A stretch of 64,000 bases of DNA from NCBI GenBank assembly GCA_964017235.1, contig OZ024936.1:36292040-36356039 (forward strand). Reading direction: 5' to 3'. The translations under genes were made by a program, and so were the position numbers. Shown in pieces: positions 1 to 11,537 of this stretch. Within the stretch, counting starts at the first letter, position 1, and every line of letters starts with the position of its first letter. Below the pieces are notes generated by a model. The model made no database searches and was not told the origin of the DNA. It saw only the letters and a list, made by a program, of their open reading frames with translations. The stretch comes from Sabellastarte sp. h YS-2021. Lineage: Eukaryota > Annelida > Polychaeta > Sabellida > Sabellidae.

Positions 1-620
1 TGATCCATGCATTCCTGTTCTGAGGGGGCACGGATCAACCAGTCATCCAGGTATTGGTGGAGTCTGATTCCTGATTGCAAAGCTATCAGTTTTACTTCCT
101 TGACTATACTGGTGATGCTGAGGGGGCTGGTGAACTGGTAAGTGACGCTTTTGAAATGAAACCTGAGGTACTTCTGAGACTGGGTGTGAATAGGTATGTG
201 TAGGTAGGCGTCGGTGAGATCTATAGATGTGACCCATTCCCCTTTCCTGAGGGAGGCGCGTATGGACTCTGGGGTCTCCATCTTTAACTTTGGGATGGCC
301 AGGAATTTGTTTAGTGAGCTTATGTCTATGACTGGCCTCCAGTGGTTGCCTGGTTTTGGGACCAGGAAGAGACTGCTGTAAAATCCTAGACTGTCTGGGG
401 TATGAACGACTTTGACTGCGTCTTGAATAGAGGTCCATAAGGCATTTTGTTTGTCGAAGCCTGCGTAACTGCTGACTATGCAGGGTACCCTGGATAGGTT
501 GGAATGTTCCCTGAAGGGCAACTTGTATCCGTCTCTTATGAGCCCTATAATCAACCGGTGGGAGCCTTGTTTTTCCCACTCTGGAAGGAACTGCCTCAGT
601 CTGCCCCCCACTGGCAGGTT
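1..620 (-). pseudogene. DIRS reverse transcriptase, N-terminal part (runs off left edge)
   Basis: One minus-strand frame is open from about 620 to base 1 without an ATG, so an ATG-based search would miss it. Reading it gives the DIRS-type RT landmarks in order: FYSSLFLVPKPG, WRPVIDIS, KMETPESIRASLRKGEW, SIDLTDAYLHIPI and the catalytic YLDDWLIRAPS near base 40. The palm segment that normally carries LPFGLA is replaced by a shorter stretch (about 120-170), so a small deletion or divergence has probably inactivated this copy. The 178-residue reading of the same bases (579 to 43) is an overlapping wrong frame. The family is certain from motifs; activity is unlikely. Confidence 0.8.
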
Positions 621-676
621 TTTTTACTTTTTCTGGAATATATACACTTTTGAACTGAACTTGTTTGGATATATCC

Positions 677-784
677 TGTACACACAGAGTATTCTCCCCC
701 TCTATTGGGGACTGTACACACTGAGTCTTTCCCCCCTCCGGTGGGGGCTGTACACACGGAGTCGTTTCCCCCTTTGGTGGGGAC
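677..784 (-). repeat. 36-bp tandem repeat, three units, between Gag and RT
   Basis: Three 36-bp units start at 677, 713 and 749, each opening TGTACACAC and ending in a GGGG(A/G)C block; a decayed fourth follows to about 840. Since 36 is a multiple of three, the repeat reads on the minus strand as a 12-residue repeat with SVCT at its core. It may be a variable linker in the Gag/RT junction or a non-coding minisatellite. Confidence 0.8.
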
Positions 785-959
785 TGGAGTCTTTACCCTC
801 TCCAGTAGGGTTAACACACTCAGAGTATTCTGCCCATCTGGACTGGTTACAGGGAAAACACAGTGTAATTTTTTATTTATTTATTTGGGGTTTTACAGTG
901 TAAGGGATCTCCTGAAAGCATTGTCAGTTCTAATCCAGGGCTTTGTGAAGGTAGCACTT

Positions 960-3106
960 GGTATTGAGTGTCATTGAGGAGGTTGCTGCTGCTTGTTACC
1001 ATTTGTGCTGCCTCCACGGCCGTGACCTCTGCGACCACCACTTCCTCCTCTATGACCACCTTGGGGTGGAGGCTGAAAGAAGGGTTGTTACACCATATAT
1101 TGAGGCGCCAGCATGGGTTGATAATAAACCCCTTGTGGAGCTTGTTGACGTCCAACCCTACCCTTCTTGTTTTTCTTATATGGGTAGAAACGTTGCTCCT
1201 TCTTGGATCCAGGCTTCACTCCTAATCCAATCAAATGCTGCTTATATTCCTGCATGAGACTCCTCTCAAACAGGTCACCACCTGAGACTGGGGCAGCATA
1301 GAGATTGCGAACCCTAAAAGCATCCAGGTTGGGGTGAGCATGGCGTAGCTAGGCATCACGCCTGAGAAGCACCAGGTTGGTGAGTGTGGAGAGGAAGTTG
1401 GATACCAAGTCTGCGTAGGCCTTGGGCATACTCCTACTTATATCCAGCATAAACTCCATCTGGGCAGATTCCTGTTGAGTCATAGAGAACAGCTGCAACA
1501 TGAGCTGCTCCCTGGTGGTTGCACGGAACTGGTCAAACAACCTCTCTCTCTGGTCCCTTGAGAGACGAAGATTGTTGAGGCACGACTCACTGGCCATCCC
1601 GAAGGTGGAGAGGAAGTTATAGAGCAATACAGATGTTCTCCCGAGTCATGTATTCCAGCTTGACTAGATCCTTCTGTTGGACTGAAGCTGGGGGTCCACT
1701 CCTATAACCAGGCTTTGCAATGTTTTAGAAAGCATTGGGAAGCACCTGTGGTGTCTGTGAAAGTTTGTTGCCTGCTACAATGTACCAGCTTCCTTTGTGT
1801 GGTGGAATGCCTGTGAATTTGCCTAACTCCAGAGTATTTGATGTGCTTGGTTTGATTGAGTCGTCCTGAGCAGACTGAAGACAAGATAGGTCGGGCACCA
1901 TCGGAAGCTTGATAGATGGGGGTCTATCCAACTTTTCCTGTTGCAGGAGAAGGGGATCACATCCCAGTGCTGAGCCCAGCTTGTAGTCCTCTTCTGCTGC
2001 TGGGTCAGGGATGGACAAGAACTCCCTAACCTTTTGGACCAACTCCCTGAATGGGAGGTTAGTGGGTGCCGCCTGGTCCCCAACTTCGGTAGTATCTTCC
2101 GGTTTTGAAGTGGAAGAAAAGGAGGAAGCTGAAGCATCAGTCCCATATTCCTCCTGTTCCAGGGCCTGAAGAGGGGATGAGAGCCTTGGAGCAGACAGCC
2201 GTTGGCACAGAAGATGGCTGTGTAGAGGGGGTGGAAGTCGGCACTTTGACTTGAGTAACCACCACTTGAATGGACTGCTGTGAGATTGAGTTTGTGCAGG
2301 GGCCAAAAGGGTTAAACATCTGCTCCATGGACTATTGAAGGAATGCCTGCAGTCCTGTTTGTAACTGAGCTGAGAGATCCTTAATTTGTTGCTGATTTTT
2401 CTGCTGCAGAGTGTTCATCATCTCAAAATTCTGCTGCCCCAGCTGGCTCCTAATGAGTTGTGTCCTAGGAGTCTGTGGGATCTCTATTGTTCAGACAGCC
2501 CTCTGTGGTTGTGGGAATGACAAAGCAGCCATTCTTTCCGTGACCGATTGTCTACCAGGAGTTGTGTGTGGTGCATATCCTGAAGTAGGAATGTCCTGTG
2601 TGACTGTCTGAGACATGGGGTGCAGCACCCTGAAAAGGGCTGAAGAGTCAGACGTAGGCTGAAGAACTGCATCCATAGTAAAAGAAGTCGCCGGGACACT
2701 CTGCACGGGTAGTGGAGCTGGGTAGGCTAGTGAGAGGACTGATCCCTGTGAGAGGTGCACTGGTACCGGTGTCTTCAGGTTCTAAATCTAAGAGAGTGTT
2801 GTCCACCCATGAGAAATCTTCACCAGTCATAGCCTGTTCTTCTGTTTCCAGCTCTTCAAACGAGTCACCCTGTGAGCCAGTTTTCTGCCTGTAAGCTGAC
2901 CTCTTAGCAAAACTTTCTCTGAGGTGGGACCACTGCTCCTCTGTCATTGCAGAATACGCTGAACAATGTGTGGTGTTAACTCCTTGGGCACAGGGGTCCT
3001 GTCCCTTGCACTTGGGTCTACAGCCAAAGCAAGAGCTATGACCATCAAACTGGGGCATAAAATGTCCACACTTGCCCTTTTTCTGGTAAGGAGGTGTCTT
3101 AACCAT
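960..3106 (-). pseudogene. DIRS ORF1 (Gag-like), frameshifted
   Basis: It starts at ATG 3106. The first 40 residues hold a Cys/His-rich segment (C13, H15, H23, C26, C29, C33, C39), followed by an acidic linker. The frame changes near 2750 and the reading continues through a Gln-rich stretch (about 2340-2450) and a helical-looking segment (1627-1349). It ends in an Arg/Gly-rich tail (about 1070-975, HRGGSGGRRGHGRGG) typical of nucleic-acid-binding Gag C-termini. Several stops and shifts break it into 60-190-residue pieces. Assignment rests on position upstream of a DIRS RT and on the Cys-rich start and RGG end; I know no closer homologue. Confidence 0.6.
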
Positions 3107-3519
3107 GTTACCATAATGATCTATAAACTGTTATGAAACAATTTATTCAAAATTTAACTGTCTACTCACAGTTATATAGATGTATCACTAAAGTGAGAGT
3201 TACTAGAAAGCCAACTTGACAAGATGGCTTCAAACAAAAAGAAGGAAGAGCTCATGCGAGCAATCTGATAGGTTCCCTTGGTCACATGGCCAAGCCAGCA
3301 GGTGCTTGTTTACCCGCACCGGTACTATATCACCGGCATTCCCTGTGACCACTGTTCCGGATAGCCCCGTCTATCCGAATTTCACGGGTAATAGTTTTCA
3401 ACTTTTACTCCGATTGGAAGCTTCCTGTGGTCAACCACCGGTAAAGCATATTGTTACAATAGGTAGGATTATTGTAGCGCAATAAAAAGATGCAATTTAC
3501 CATCTCAAGGATTGCACAA

Positions 3520-4650
3520 CTCCAGGTTTTTACAGCAGATTATTTCTTGTACCCAAACCCGGCAAAAAATGACGCCCTGTGATAGATCTCAGTGTCATGA
3601 ACAATTACATGCTAGTTCCAACTTTCAAAATGGAAACAGCAGAGAGAATCAGAAACTCAGTCACAAAAGGTGAATGGCTAGTTTCAATAGACCTGAAAAA
3701 TGTGTACTTTCACGTTCCCATACATCCAAATTCTCAACACTTATTATCTTTCCATGTGGACAAGAGATCAGTTAATAGCTCTTCCATTCGGGTTAGCGAT
3801 GGCACTCCTAGAGCTCACGGAGATTGTAAAAGAAGCAAAACTCGTTCTTCAGTCCCGCGGAATTTGAGTTCACCAATACCTGGATGACAGGTTGTTAAGA
3901 GCAAACACCAGACATCAGTGTCATCTCCAGACACTAGAAATCATCCAAACGATTCAAAAACTCTGCTTCATGATAAATTTCGACAAATCAGAGCTCAAGC
4001 CTGGACAAAAAGTCAACTTCCTTGGTTACCATTTTGATCTGGTACAGGGAAAAGTCTTTCCTACAGAAAAGAAACTAAAACTTCTTCAAAAATCGATTCA
4101 GGACATGGAGATCTCATCACAAACAACCCCAAGATTGCTTATGTCCCTGATAGGTGGGCTAACATCTTTGGAAAAGACTATACCAATGGGTCAGTTACAA
4201 ATGTGTCCCTTTCAATGGTATTTCAAAACCAACTGGCATTATCCCCACTCATTAGATCTGAAGATTCCGGTTTCAAACCTCTTGTTAAGACATCTTCAGT
4301 GATGGAAAGATCCAAACAATGTGAAAATAGGTTGTTCCTTGCATCCAGAAGAGCACAATATCCTTATTTTCACAGGTGCGTCAAACCAGGGTTGGGGAGC
4401 CCATCTAGAAAACATGACAATCAGTGACAGTTGGACAAACCAAGAAAAAACATTACACATCAATGTTCTAGAGTTAAAGGCAATGTTTCTGGCCTTAAAA
4501 AGCTTTCAAAACACAATTCAAAACAAAAGAATTCTGATAGCAACAAACAATGCCACTGTGGTTAGTTACCTGAACAAACATGGCGGTACACACTCATGGG
4601 ACATGTGTCTCCTAGTTTGGCTCATCTTGACCTACTGCAATTCCTGAAAC
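3520..4650 (+). pseudogene. DIRS reverse transcriptase / RNase H
   Basis: The reading starts FYSRLFLVPKPGKK, meets a TGA near 3569, then continues RPVIDLSVMNNYM, FKMETAERIRNS, KGEWLVSIDLK and FHVPIHP. A frameshift near 3765 moves LPFGLAM to another frame, an in-frame TGA follows near 3865, and the catalytic YLDD is intact at about 3876-3890. The thumb region (FLGYHFDLVQGKVFPTEKKL) follows to 4300. RNase H-like sequence with ILIFTGASNQGWGAHL and the LELKAMFLAL helix is at 4350-4500; the first catalytic Asp position reads TGAS rather than TDAS. At least one shift and two stops make it non-functional. Confidence 0.85.
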
Positions 4651-4764
4651 ATACTCATAAGAGCCAGACATATTTAGGGTTACATAAATGTCATAGCAGA
4701 CAGCCTCTCCAGGAAGGACAAAATAATACAGACAGAGTGGTCTCTTCATCCTCAAATATTCAGA

Positions 4765-4959
4765 TTGATTTACAAAGTTTGGCATAAACCAATGGTAGAC
4801 ATGTTTGCCACCAAAATGAATCGTAAACTTCCACTCTATATATCACCAGTCACAGATGCAAATGCACTGAACATAGATGCATTAAACATCTCTTGGGAAG
4901 GTCTGGACAGCTATGTCTATTGTCCTGTAGCTCGCATTCCAAAGTCATTCAGAAAATGA
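4765..4959 (+). pseudogene. DIRS post-RNase H segment
   Basis: The 64-residue reading contains VDMFATKMNRKLPLYISP and ends in a Trp-Glu-Gly-Leu segment. DIRS polyproteins carry a very similar D-x-F-A-T-x-x-N block just after RNase H. It is a broken part of the RT/RH ORF, separated from it by stops near 4650 and 4790. Confidence 0.65.
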
Positions 4960-5169
4960 ACACTTACAGGTGAAAAATGATTGTAGTGGCCCCAGGGTGG
5001 CCCATGATGCATTGGTTTTGGGACCTAGTGAATCTATCAACCAAACCTCTATTACAACTTCCTCACTGGCCTCATCTGTTGAAACAACCGTTCAGTCACA
5101 AATGCCATCAGAATCTGTTGTATCTGAATCTTCATGTTTGGCATCTAGACACCATTCAGAACCACTTTA

Positions 5170-6192
5170 ATCATTCACTGAGCAGGTGGCAGAGAGAATT
5201 AAGGCACCTCAAAGACCCTCATCTAGAAGACTGTATGAGTCAAGGTGGGACATTTTTGAACTCTGGTGCCAACAGAATCAAGTTTGCAGCTCAGATCCTA
5301 CTATCTCGAACATACCAGATCTCTTCACAGTCAAAAATCTCAAACCTGCCACTATTGTTGGGTACAGGACCGCTATGGCTGATTGACATTTTGGCCAGGA
5401 GGTGAGCAAAAGCTTTGACCTGAAAAGGCTGATTGCCAGTTTTACAGAGATAAACCTATACTGCTAACAGGGGAATGGCCTCATGGGATTTGTCTTTGGT
5501 CATTTTTGTGTTGACAAAGGCTCTTTTTGAGCGATTAAAAGATGCAAGTCTAAAGATTTTGAGTTTCAAGACTGTCTTTTTGATGGCTTTGGCTTCTGGC
5601 AAAATATGGGGGAGGTGCATTTTGGACATATTCCTCCCTCAGACACAAGCCCCATTGGAAGGAGGTCACTATTTCTCTTTCTGTCTTTTTAGCAAAGAAT
5701 CAGTTGGCTTCAGATGGTCCAGATTTGCTCAAACCAGTGGTCATTCCAACTTTACAACCTTTCTTGAGCTTGGACTTGACTGAGGATATGATATTATGCC
5801 CTGTCAGAGCACTTATATACTGTCTAGACAGAACTAGTGCTTTAAGGAAGGGAAAGAACCTCTTATTCATATCTTTTAAGGAGGGTTTTGACAGAGATAT
5901 TATGAGAGCCACTATCTCATTTTGGATCAAACAGACTGTTTCATTAGCCTACCAGTCATCCAATTCTGATTCACAAGATCTACATATTAAGGCTCATGAT
6001 GTCAGATCCATGTCTGCTTCTTTAGCCTTCAAGGGTGGGGCCTTGCTTGAGCAAATTTTAGGCTCCTGTTATTGGAAAAGTCACAACACCTTCAATACAT
6101 TTTATTTAAAAGATGTTGCTTGGCAATTCCATGACAAATCTGATTACAAACTGGGTCCTGTGGTGTCAGCTCAGCACTTTGTCAATGTTTAA
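5170..6192 (+). pseudogene. DIRS tyrosine recombinase
   Basis: The N-terminal core-binding part reads at 5186-5386 (ERIKAPQRPSSRRLYESRW, then LKPATIVGYRTAMAD). The middle (5400-5700) is broken by stops. The catalytic domain is open from 5704 to 6192, with CPVRALIYCLDRT, LLFISFKEGFDRD, the HxxR box (HDVRSMSAS), YWKSHNTF and the presumed nucleophile Tyr in FYLKDVAW. Members of this family integrate circular DIRS DNA by site-specific recombination, leaving no target duplication. The catalytic half looks intact but the ORF as a whole is not. Confidence 0.85.
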
Positions 6193-6419
6193 GTATGTAT
6201 ACATGTTGACATATGACATACATATTCATAAATCTCCATACATACCAGTAATTGTGTATTGTTCCTTGTGTTTTATTTTCCACAGATGGCTCTATAATCA
6301 TATGTAGTTAGGATTCCACTTCCAGCTCGGAGGCTTCTTATAAGATGATGGCATCTTGCCTGAAGGGATAGGAAGATACCTCTGACTACATGGGTGTTGG
6401 CTATTTAAGGAGATGACAC

Positions 6420-8218
6420 CATTGCATTTATTTGATTTCACAACAACTGATGACAACTACGACCACATCTGAAAACATGCATGGCTGTGTATTTATTTTA
6501 CACTGTAACATAAAGGATTTTAAAAGGAGTGTTATCTTAAGTCTGTTTATCTTATACAAATGTAAAATAGAGATGAACATTCACAGGCATAAAATGCATC
6601 AAAGATATGCAATGTCTAGATGTCCCTATCTGCAGTAAATTATGCTTTACTAAAATATATCTTTTTCATTTTAAATCTCGATGAAATATCTCCTGAAAAA
6701 AATTCTTCCTGGAAGCTTTTTTTCAAGTAAAAAAGGTCTCTCCAAGCAATCCCTCTCCAAACAATCCCCCCTGAATATTCTGCAACTTATAAAACTACCC
6801 AAACAGAAAATAGATAATGTTTTTCCACAAGCATTCTTTCTAGCAGGTAAAGTTACAGCTACAATTTCTCTCCTACCAATCTATAGCCTTTGTTTTGTCA
6901 ACTATTTGTAAAATATACTACCTTTCAAAACACAATAAAGCTCATATTCTCCTTTCAGTCTAATACATGCAACTACTACAGTTTTTAAATAACCCCCTTT
7001 TCCATCAGGTACAATCTAATCTAATGTGGACTCTTATAGCGTTTGGTCTCCATCAATTAACATACTCTTAAGGCACAACTGAATAAACACAATGTAAATA
7101 ATGTAAATAATCGGAAGTCTAATAATAGCCTGGTCATACAAAAAGAAGACACAGATGACAGGGAGGCAAAACACAAAAAGCCTACATTATGTTTACAGTC
7201 TGAACTGCTACAGGTTTAAAAACTCATATCTCAATCAGGGCTACTTTGGTTTTGTTAGCAAAAACTTCTTTCTAGTATTCATAATGAATGTTGGACTTTC
7301 TTGAAACCTTTTCAGATACATGTTTCCATCACTGCAAAATTTGGCCCCTTTAGTATTTTTTTAATTATTTCTATCTAAATTTATTTAAATTATCTAAGTC
7401 TATGTCCTGCCTGAGCAGTTAACTAAGGGGATTATTAATTGCAATAAAAAAGGAAAGTGTCTTAGTAGTAAGCAAAATTTATACTGTGGGCAGAAATCCT
7501 ATACTGTAAAGTTTGTGGGCAAATTTCCTTGTGAACAAAGGTTCTGTGGGTAGGGTTTGCATTGGGTAGGGTTTCTGGATTCCTACCTGTCGTCTAGGGA
7601 TATAATCTTGCTTTGCAAAATAAAAATATTGCTAATTGAATTGCTGTTCTTATATGAGTGGTTGATTATGTTTTCCTCAAAATTATGTCACAGAGTAGTC
7701 AAAACATATTGTGTGAGTGATGGCCTGTCTGGTGATATGTTGGTGCCGAGTTGGCCCAATCTAGATTGAAATTATTACAGAATTTATGTTTTTTCCTTAA
7801 TCTATATTTTCAACAGTCATAGCGGTTTGAAAATATTCTAAATTTATCTTAAATTGTCTGGACAAGAGCAAAGCAAAAACAAATATTCACAACATTTTGG
7901 TCTGTGAAGGAAATAACTGTCAGATATTAGTTGCTCATCATAATTTTAACAAATAAAGGTCTAAAATACAAGGAAGTTGAGAAAGCTATTCTTGGTCAGG
8001 GTCCTATAAATTTATAACTTAGCCAACAAAAACAATATCCCAGGACTGTTTTTATTGAAAATTCCTTGCAACACTTCTTACGTAGATACTAAAGTCACTG
8101 TCATTTTTTCCATCTTATACAAGAGACTTTTTGATCCTTGAACATGATTTGTAATCCTATATTGCAACTGAAATATTTTTTTCCTGTATAAATTTTTAAA
8201 AATGTATATTAATTGTTA
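6420..8218. other. AT-rich intergenic DNA with two Helitron-like 3' ends
   Basis: No credible coding sequence. A family A-like 3' end lies at 7241-7275: degenerate subterminal arm, hairpin built on GTTTTG/CAAAAAC, then CTAG followed by T. A family E 3' end lies at 7721-7769 and matches the one at 25566-25613, ending GGCCCAATCTAG. Their 5' partners are not visible here, so both are truncated or decayed. The rest shows nothing I recognise. Confidence 0.5.
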
Positions 8219-8803
8219 TCCAGTCTTAACAATCCAACATGCCATTGATTATTGTGTTGCACTTTGTTTTAGATGAAGAAACTTGAGTTTGAATTATATT
8301 AGTCAATATTTTGTAAAGTCTTTACTTCCTTTCTTAGACTTCAATAAAATTTCTGTGGTATTTTGTCTGAAAAGATTTTACAATTAGATTGGGGCTCAGT
8401 CAAGTTTACATAAGCTATCAGTAACTGATGCAGAATCTCTTGAAGGTTTACTAACTGTTAATGAAATAAGTAATTCTCTAAAACAAATGAAAAACAACAA
8501 GTGTCCTGGTGTCCAGTCTTAACAATCCAACATGCCATTGATTATTGTGTTGCACTTTGTTTTAGATGAAGAAACTTGAGTTTGAATTATATTAGTCAAT
8601 ATTTTGTAAAGTCTTTACTTCCTTTCTTAGACTTCAATAAAATTTCTGTGGTATTTTGTCTGAAAAGATTTTACAATTAGATTGGGGCTCTGTCAAGTTT
8701 ACATAAGCTATCAGTAACTGATGCAGAATCTCTTGAAGGTTTACTAACTGTTAATGAAATAAGTAATTCTCTAAAACAAATGAAAAACAACAAGTGTCCT
8801 GGT
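8219..8803 (+). repeat. 293-bp tandem duplication at the LINE 5' junction
   Basis: Bases 8219-8511 and 8512-8803 are nearly identical at an offset of 293 bp. The unit spans host flank, the 15-bp target site and the first ~110 bp of the LINE. In the second copy the target site carries one A-to-T change (8679-8693). The duplication therefore followed LINE insertion, and only the second copy is continuous with the ORF. Confidence 0.9.
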
Positions 8804-11537
8804 ATCGATGGTTTTCCATCTGAATTTTTCAAGGTCTTCTGGGGAAAATTGAAATATTTTGTTCTGAGGGCATTAAATGAAAGTTATATCAGTGGACAGT
8901 TGTCCATATCATTAAGGCAATGTATTATCTCCTGCCTCCCAAAGGGAGACAAGCCAAGACACTTACTCAAAAACTGGAGACCAGTTTCACTTCTATCGGT
9001 TATTTATAAAATTGCTTCATCAGCATTATCTGCAAGGCTGAAATCTGTACTTGAAAAAATTATCTCCCCAACACAGTCTGGGTTTGTTGCAAACCGCTTT
9101 ATTGGTGAAAATATAAGGTTAATTTATGACATCATGCACTACACAAAAAAGGAAAATATACCTGGTCTTTTAATGCTCATTGACTTCCAAAAGGCCTTTG
9201 ATTCTGTCTCTTGGAAATTTTTAGATTCAATATTGAATTTTTTTGGATTTAAAAACAGTTTTCAAAGATGGATAAAAATTATGAACACCAATATTCAAGC
9301 AAGTGTAATGCAGTGTGGAGTGCTATCTGGTTTATTTGATATAGAACGAGGATGTAGGCAGGGAGACCCACTGTCGCCCTACTTATTTCTACTTTGCGCA
9401 CAGGTATTATACTTAATGATAGTTAACAACAAGGATATCAAAGGAATTTTTATTGATGGGAGGGAGTACAAACTTACCCAATTTGCTGATGATACAACTC
9501 TAATTTTAAATGGCACTAAAAAGTCTCTAAATGCTGCACTTAACACACTCGTAATGTTTGGGTCTTTTTCAGGTCTAACTATAAATGCTGATAAAACCAA
9601 AATAATATGGATAGGTAAGAAAAGCTATTCTTCCGAAAAATTAGACACAGACCAAATTCTGAAATGGGGAGCTACTTCTTTTGATCTCTTAGGGATAAAT
9701 TTTTCTGTTAACTTGGAGGAGATGACAAAATTAAACTATACGCCTGTAATTGCGAGCATTAAAAAAATGATCTGTACTTGGACCCAAAGACATTTGACCC
9801 CAATTGGCAAGATAACAATCATAAAAACACTAGCCTTATCAAAATTAAGTCACTTATTTCTCTGCCTCCCATCCCCAGAGGTGGATGTGGTAAAAACCTT
9901 AGAAAATGCCTTCTTCAAATTTATTTGGGACAATAAACCAGACAAGATCAAAAGATCAACTTTAAAAAAAAACTATCTAAATGGTGGCCTAAATATGATT
10001 GATCTCAATAATTTTATAGCCGCATTGAAATGTACATGGATTCGAAGAATGTACGTAAACCATGATGCAAATTGGGTATATTCAGCAAAACCATACATTC
10101 AGTCTCCTACAAATCTGATCATGTTGGGATCAGAATACGCCAAATCTGTTGCAAGGAAATGCACAAACAAATTTTGGTCACAAGTCTTGAATGCATGGGG
10201 TAAACTACAGAGCAGGATTCAAATGAATAGCAATAATAATGCACTTTACAGTCCTTTGTGGTATAATCCAGAAATATCAAAAGCCCATTTATACTTACCG
10301 CACTGGTATAAAAAGGGAATAATATGTCTTGGGGATATGATAAGCAATGAGGGTGTCTTTGTGACCCAGAATTTGTTGCAAAGCATGTTCGGCATTAAAA
10401 CAAACTTCCTAGAATACCATAGAGTAATTACCTGTATCAAAGGTACACTAGCAAAGCTAAGATTGAAATGCACAGTAAGTGTGAAACCAATTTATCCAAA
10501 TAATATAAGACTGCTCAAAAAGTCTAAAAAGGGTAGTAGGGACTTTTATAAAGTACTTACTGATTTTGACAATCAAGACAATAAGCCAATTTATTCCTTC
10601 TGGGAGGAATGTTTTAGGACAACCATGTCAAGCTCTGACTGGCATAAAATCTTTAACATATGCTTCAAAACTGTGAAAGACAATTTCCTTGTATGGACTC
10701 AATATCGCATTTTATATAGAATCTTGGGAACAAAGGACTATCTGGCTACTGTCAAGATAACTACGAACAGAACTTGTGGTATTTGTGGCAATCATGTTGA
10801 AACAATTAAACATTTGTTTGTTGACTGTGAAAAAGTTAAAACTTTTTGGGGGGAAATTCAAACTTTTATTAAGGTAAATGCTGAAGCTGACTTTCGAGTA
10901 AATGAAAAAGATATTATCTTTGGGTCAATAGAAAATAGTTCAAACACTGCTCTTAATACTATATATTTTGCAGCAAAAACTTACATATTTCAAAATTCAA
11001 AGCATAATAGTCAACTATTCTTGCACAATTTTATCAATTATTTAAAGAAAATATACCTAGAACATGAATATGTGGCCAGGCTGGACGAAAAACATGATGT
11101 TTTCCTAAAACAGTGGCAGAGCCTTAGTAAAATATTTGTAGGTATGTAACTAATTTCTTCATTATTTTATAGTGTTCATAATCAGTGCTTATCACAAATA
11201 TGTGAATTTCATTGTATGTTTAAATGGAATAGCTGGTATCCAGTTTGAATAACAATTGATAAGAAATTGTACCATTGTAATGTGTTTTGTATTTTGTTTG
11301 TGTGCATTGTATGTAACTGTGACTTCTCCACTCTAATTGAAAACAAAGTTAAAAAAATGAATAGATAACAATTATAACTAAAATATGATATCAAAAATAT
11401 TGTAGAAATAGCACACATATATACATGTATATGTAAGTTGTATCGTGTCTTTTTTGTTATTGCTATCGTATTGTTTACTGTAATATTTGTCTTTTATATG
11501 TTTAAATGTGAATAAAAAAAAAAAAAAAAAAAAAAAA
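8401..11537 (+). mobile_element. 5'-truncated L1/Tx1-type LINE with poly(A) and 15-bp TSD
   Basis: The target duplication AGATTGGGGCTCAGT is at 8386-8400 and 11538-11552. The element ends in an uninterrupted A run (about 11514-11537) preceded by AATAAA-like sequence. ORF1 and the endonuclease half of ORF2 are missing, which is typical 5' truncation during target-primed reverse transcription. The near-perfect target duplication and long open RT frame indicate a recent insertion. The 3' UTR is 11150-11513. Confidence 0.9.
8696..11149 (+). CDS. LINE ORF2 fragment: reverse transcriptase plus C-terminal zinc knuckle
   Basis: The frame is open without a stop from the LINE junction in the second duplicate copy; the first ATG is 8780 (789 residues). 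RT motifs in order from that ATG: KNNKCPGIDGFPSEFFK at the start, RPVSLLSVIYKI, LMLIDFQKAFDSV, RGCRQGDPLSPYLF near residue 195, catalytic FADD near residue 235. A Cys-x2-Cys-x8-His-x4-Cys knuckle (CGICGNHVETIKHLFVDC) is near residue 666, as in L1/Tx1 ORF2. It lacks the N-terminal endonuclease, so it cannot retrotranspose alone. ATG 8780 is simply the first Met; the native start is lost. Confidence 0.9.
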   Translation, partial: SLHKLSVTDAESLEGLLTVNEISNSLKQMKNNKCPGIDGFPSEFFKVFWGKLKYFVLRALNESYISGQLSISLRQCIISCLPKGDKPRHLLKNWRPVSLLSVIYKIASSALSARLKSVLEKIISPTQSGFVANRFIGENIRLIYDIMHYTKKENIPGLLMLIDFQKAFDSVSWKFLDSILNFFGFKNSFQRWIKIMNTNIQASVMQCGVLSGLFDIERGCRQGDPLSPYLFLLCAQVLYLMIVNNKDIKGIFIDGREYKLTQFADDTTLILNGTKKSLNAALNTLVMFGSFSGLTINADKTKIIWIGKKSYSSEKLDTDQILKWGATSFDLLGINFSVNLEEMTKLNYTPVIASIKKMICTWTQRHLTPIGKITIIKTLALSKLSHLFLCLPSPEVDVVKTLENAFFKFIWDNKPDKIKRSTLKKNYLNGGLNMIDLNNFIAALKCTWIRRMYVNHDANWVYSAKPYIQSPTNLIMLGSEYAKSVARKCTNKFWSQVLNAWGKLQSRIQMNSNNNALYSPLWYNPEISKAHLYLPHWYKKGIICLGDMISNEGVFVTQNLLQSMFGIKTNFLEYHRVITCIKGTLAKLRLKCTVSVKPIYPNNIRLLKKSKKGSRDFYKVLTDFDNQDNKPIYSFWEECFRTTMSSSDWHKIFNICFKTVKDNFLVWTQYRILYRILGTKDYLATVKITTNRTCGICGNHVETIKHLFVDCEKVKTFWGEIQTFIKVNAEADFRVNEKDIIFGSIENSSNTALNTIYFAAKTYIFQNSKHNSQLFLHNFINYLKKIYLEHEYVARLDEKHDVFLKQWQSLSKIFVGM

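Larger units (their letters stand above)
1..3480 (-). mobile_element. DIRS-type retrotransposon, minus strand, incomplete at window edge
   Basis: The minus strand reads a Gag-like region (3106 down to about 970) and then the start of a reverse transcriptase (about 620 down to 1). The order and the RT motifs match DIRS elements, which use a tyrosine recombinase rather than a DDE integrase. The RNase H and recombinase would lie to the left of the window. The stretch 3107-3480 between this element and the plus-strand DIRS has no ORF I trust and probably holds the terminal repeat and promoter regions of both. I could not define terminal inverted repeats by eye. Confidence 0.75.
3480..6420 (+). 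mobile_element. DIRS-type retrotransposon, plus strand, degenerate
   Basis: Reverse transcriptase (about 3520-4300), RNase H (about 4320-4650), a conserved post-RNase H segment (4765-4960) and a tyrosine recombinase (5170-6192) lie in order on the plus strand. That RT-RH-YR order defines DIRS. No Gag precedes the RT on this strand. The RT N-terminus overlaps the part also present in the minus-strand element and differs in sequence, so these are two separate insertions, not one inverted element. The right boundary past 6192 is a guess; bases 6190-6420 look like element tail. Confidence 0.75.

Noticed and set aside
43..579. 178-residue minus-strand ORF as a gene
   Set aside because: It is a shifted frame of the DIRS RT; the true frame, open to the window edge, carries the RT motifs and YLDD.
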